From Phymatolithon calcareum (Eukaryota; Rhodophyta; Florideophyceae; Hapalidiales): 64,000 bases of DNA. The stretch covers positions 2,294,001 to 2,358,000 of the forward strand of contig OZ345357.1 of the NCBI GenBank assembly GCA_977006965.1, given 5' to 3'. The notes under the pieces are model-generated. The model did not search any database. It saw nothing but the letters and a program-made list of their open reading frames with translations, and was not told where the DNA came from. The position numbers and the translations under genes were made by a program. Positions 61,349 to 64,000 of the stretch are shown here, piece after piece; the first letter of the stretch is position 1, and each line of letters begins with the position of its first letter.

Positions 61349-63695
61349 TCGCTGAGTCGTTGTAAACTATCTATTATCTTCGTTTAAGATTATGCTCTGC
61401 TGAAATGGTCGGCACCACTTGTTCTTCAAGTGTTCCTCGCTCGGTATTTCAGAAGATTATTCTCGCAGGGGCAGAGTTTTGTGTACGAAAACTGTCGTAG
61501 TCATTCAGTCTGAAGGAATCACTTGAACTGAACACGTTAAAGTAGACATCTGCCTACAGCGGTGTCGTCTCCACAACAAACCCGTCGTAACTGAGTGCAT
61601 GTACTAACTTCATGATCCGCACAGGCCCGCTTACGTTTGTACTTGCACTTCCTCCCTCATTCCTCATTTATATTGCTTTAGATCCCCGAATTCACCTTTG
61701 CACCATCGGTCTCTGCGGGGCCCTTTAATCCTCTGCCAACACGGTTTGTCGAGGCCATTAGTTCCACAAGTGCTCCCTTATAGTGTGGCAATACCTCCAC
61801 CATAAAGGGCTCTATCGTGCTCTTATCTATTCGGTTCGCTGCTGAGTTTCCCTCGCAGCCAGTCAGATTGCATGTAAAGGCGAGGCCCCATTTACGTTGC
61901 GGCTCCGCTAAACGACTGTTCTCGCTGCCGTTTCAACAAGTGGTCAGTCAGGAAGCATTGATCTCCTTTGCTCAGAACACGTCCGGATGTGAGGTAGCCA
62001 TCAATGAGTTGCGGAGGTATGCTATAGTATTTTGGAGCTCTCATGAGATCCCTATATGCCGAAAGTGGGCGACATGCAATAGGTCGGAATGGTTGCCATT
62101 TGAAAGAGTGTATCAAAATCTGCAAAGGCATGTCGGTTGCAATTCTCGAAAGCAATGACAACGTGTGTGTGAGAGCGACTGGACCATGCTGGCTGTCTGA
62201 GAATTGCAGATCATAGAAGGCACTTCTGTCCCTTCCGTGAAGTCCGAAAACTTACGTGAGGTGCTCGAAGATAATGGCCTCATCAACAATCGCAGGAAGA
62301 TCGGGAACAAATGCACGAGCAATTCCCACGGCTTCTTCGAGATATCTCTCTTGCTTTTACAGGTGCATCGTAGTTTTCAGCCCATAGTGTTGAACACAAA
62401 TCGGCCTCAGGAGAAAATGTCATCATCTTCGGGACCTCAGCTTTCAATAAACGCTGGATAATAGCAAATGAATGATCTTTCTTGAGGCACGAATGTACCT
62501 CTGGTATGCAGTTCCGTAATGAGATCCAGATATGGCTTGGCGATTCGCAGTATATCGACGTATGCATGACCGGGTCTTTCATAAATCAATGAAATCGTCA
62601 CTGCGACACTTGCTGGAACCCTGCAAGGACGCGATCTTCGTTGTGATAGAGTGTGGAAGGAAACCGAAGGCCCTCTTGAGACCGGCATCGACTATCACCT
62701 GCTTGTCTCATTCTCTATGAATGTGACAGAAACAAAGTGGAGTGGTGCACGGTATCGGAGCCCTCACAAGAAACAATTTGGATGAGTGTCGTGACGACCG
62801 GCGGCCGTCATGCTCTCCATCATCGCCAACCAGTGCTTCAGCATGCACACTCTTGAACCACATTTTAGCCACTCAGCACCACCTGTCAAGTCTTTGCCGT
62901 ATTCGCACTGTACTGACACACCCGCTGCATCCATTCAGTGCAGATGCGTCAGTTTGTGTACAGACCGAATCCGTTCATGCCGAGCTCCCTTGCATAGCAC
63001 GATGGAACTCATAACGTCCACGGCTGGCACATGCAGTTTTGATGCATTTACGAGCTCAAAAAATGCTCTCACCCATGGCGTTCACTGCGAAGGGGCACAC
63101 AAGGATGCATGTTCCTTCTAAGAAATAAAGTTGCCGTAACCATTGGCAATCTTTTCACTTCGTGGAGGTACTATACGATTGCGTTCATTAGTAAACGCTC
63201 TCAGTATCACTCATAAGACAGTAAGGGAGATGCATTTCAGATGATCCTACGTTTAGATCCAGTGATTCACTTTAATGAGTACTGTACTGTACAATCTGTG
63301 GTCAGCTCTAACGCAGTGCCTTGGACGTGATGTTAAGGCGAGTCAAGGTTTTTTCTCCCGCCGGCGTCTGCAAGCGTACCGGTACCGCACCTTGAGACGG
63401 CAGCACAAGACCTTTCACAGAACACTAGAGATGTGGGTGCAGTCGATGGGTGCTCGAGTTCGGGAAGACATCCCGGAGCCGGAGCCCATGATAGGCTCCG
63501 GGTCGGGAAAGTCATTCAGACTGACTGTAATGATACCCATTCAAAACGTCATATTTTTATAAATAAAACAGGTGCATCCTTTGCATCTCAAATTCATGAC
63601 AACAGGTGTGCACTTTTCCCTGTCGTTCGAAGGTAGGAAACGGGGAATGAAAACGTGATTCGATCAAGGGCTCCTCATATTCCACAGACACGACG
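61349..63695. other. Gene-poor region with coding-like islands
   Basis: About 2.3 kb. On the minus strand three short frames (62437-62688, 62283-62582, and 62360-62250 in a third frame) have protein-like runs, for example AYVDILRIAKPYLDLITELH, KMMTFSPEADLCSTLWAENY and EEAVGIARAFVPDLPAIVDE. They are in consecutive order, so they could be exons of a small gene or a decayed one. I could not join or identify them. TACTGTACTGTAC lies near 63279-63292, about 400 bp upstream of the QueE-like start. The rest shows no supported gene. Confidence 0.35.
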
Positions 63696-64000
63696 ATGCT
63701 TTCAATCGGCAGGCTACACAGCGGTAGTCACTCAGCGTCCCGCTTGCTGCGGCGACTTTCACAATTGCAAACAGTCTCTGTGGAAAACACTACGGACGTA
63801 CCACACGAAACGCGAGGAAATTCCCTGCTTGTGTCCGAAATATTTACCTCAATTCAAGGGGAAGGTCCACACGTAGGCCGCCCCTCTGTATTTCTTCGTC
63901 TCGGTCTATGTAACCTGAGTTGCTCATGGTGTGATACCCCGTACACATGGGTCTTTGACGACACCCGTTTGAAAAAGGTTCGCGCTCAGACCCCGAAATC
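63696..64000 (+). CDS. QueE-like radical-SAM enzyme with presequence, 5' part
   Basis: An ATG at 63696 opens a frame that runs off the window, so about 101 residues are visible. After an N-terminal stretch rich in Ser, Arg and Leu without acids ([20 protein letters not shown]), typical of an organelle-targeting peptide, the sequence reads [20 protein letters not shown] and then [20 protein letters not shown]. This contains the family's EIFxSIQGEGxxxGxPxxF opening and the CNLxCxWCDT signature. The cluster cysteines form C-x3-C-x2-C, the [4Fe-4S] site. The motif pair is specific to 7-carboxy-7-deazaguanine synthase (QueE), which makes the deazapurine core of queuosine-type modified bases. Whether it does that reaction here is unproven. 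It was hidden because no complete frame lies inside the window. Confidence 0.8.
   Translation, partial: MLSIGRLHSGSHSASRLLRRLSQLQTVSVENTTDVPHETRGNSLLVSEIFTSIQGEGPHVGRPSVFLRLGLCNLSCSWCDTPYTWVFDDTRLKKVRAQTPK

Noticed and set aside
62437-62688. HemB-like segment (AKPYLDLITEL)
   Set aside because: Only a short local likeness; the preceding and following residues of porphobilinogen synthase are not there.
1-64000. tRNA, rRNA or CRISPR arrays
   Set aside because: No cloverleaf with A and B boxes, no rRNA core sequence and no regularly spaced direct repeats were seen on reading both strands; small divergent RNAs could still be missed without covariance models.

Overview
This window looks like nuclear DNA of a compact-genome eukaryote, most likely a red alga. 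That placement is inference: no rRNA, plastid or phycobiliprotein gene is present to settle it. Protein genes are mostly single-exon, set close together and often convergent with gaps of 8-220 bp. A few genes carry short GT-AG introns of about 57-117 nt. There are no prokaryotic ribosome-binding sites or operons. Several proteins carry organelle-type N-terminal presequences, and the recognisable genes are eukaryote-specific: spliceosome, SAGA, RNA polymerase I, RNase P and meiotic double-strand-break factors.

Layout. 1-2.5 kb: the 3' end of an SF1 (UPF1/Senataxin-like) helicase, then an unknown minus-strand gene read in two frames. 2.5-7.2 kb: gene-poor DNA with two decayed non-LTR retrotransposon copies, one holding a 97-bp insertion with an 11-bp duplication. 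7.2-9.5 kb: a large unknown membrane protein. 9.8-11.0 kb: a non-coding element bounded by 35-bp terminal inverted repeats. 11-13.3 kb: a diverged tandem repeat and weak coding traces. 13.3-17.5 kb: NIP30-like protein, CWC27-like cyclophilin and an AAAP amino-acid transporter. 17.5-21.7 kb: gene-poor, with a hAT transposase remnant and a foldback repeat. 21.7-32.5 kb: PRD1/MEI1-like meiotic protein, SPT3, RRN3 and a bZIP factor. 34-43.2 kb: a dense block holding a putatively acylated acidic repeat protein, a membrane protein, RPP30 (4 exons), a Deg9-type protease (5 exons), SmE (3 exons) and a prostaglandin-E-synthase-2-like protein. 43-53 kb: a 58-bp perfect palindrome, a three-exon unknown gene, then a divergent pair made of an unknown gene and a large Tnp2/Plavaka-like transposase. 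54-61.3 kb: a small unknown protein, a calmodulin-like protein with one intron, and a 1485-residue alanine-rich protein. 61.3-64 kb: gene-poor, ending in the 5' part of a QueE-like radical-SAM gene with a presequence.

Most identified genes belong to the nuclear gene-expression machinery: RNA polymerase I initiation, SAGA, mRNA splicing (SmE, CWC27) and RNase P/MRP. They show no operon-like logic. The clearest candidates for a closer look are the QueE-like gene, the 44.9-53 kb island (palindrome, unknown genes, large transposase), the structured non-autonomous element at 9.8-11.0 kb, and a TACAGTA/TACTGTA motif that recurs in intergenic DNA near several starts. Intron models were built by eye from reading-frame continuity, splice dinucleotides and family resemblance. 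No alignment, RNA or database search was run.
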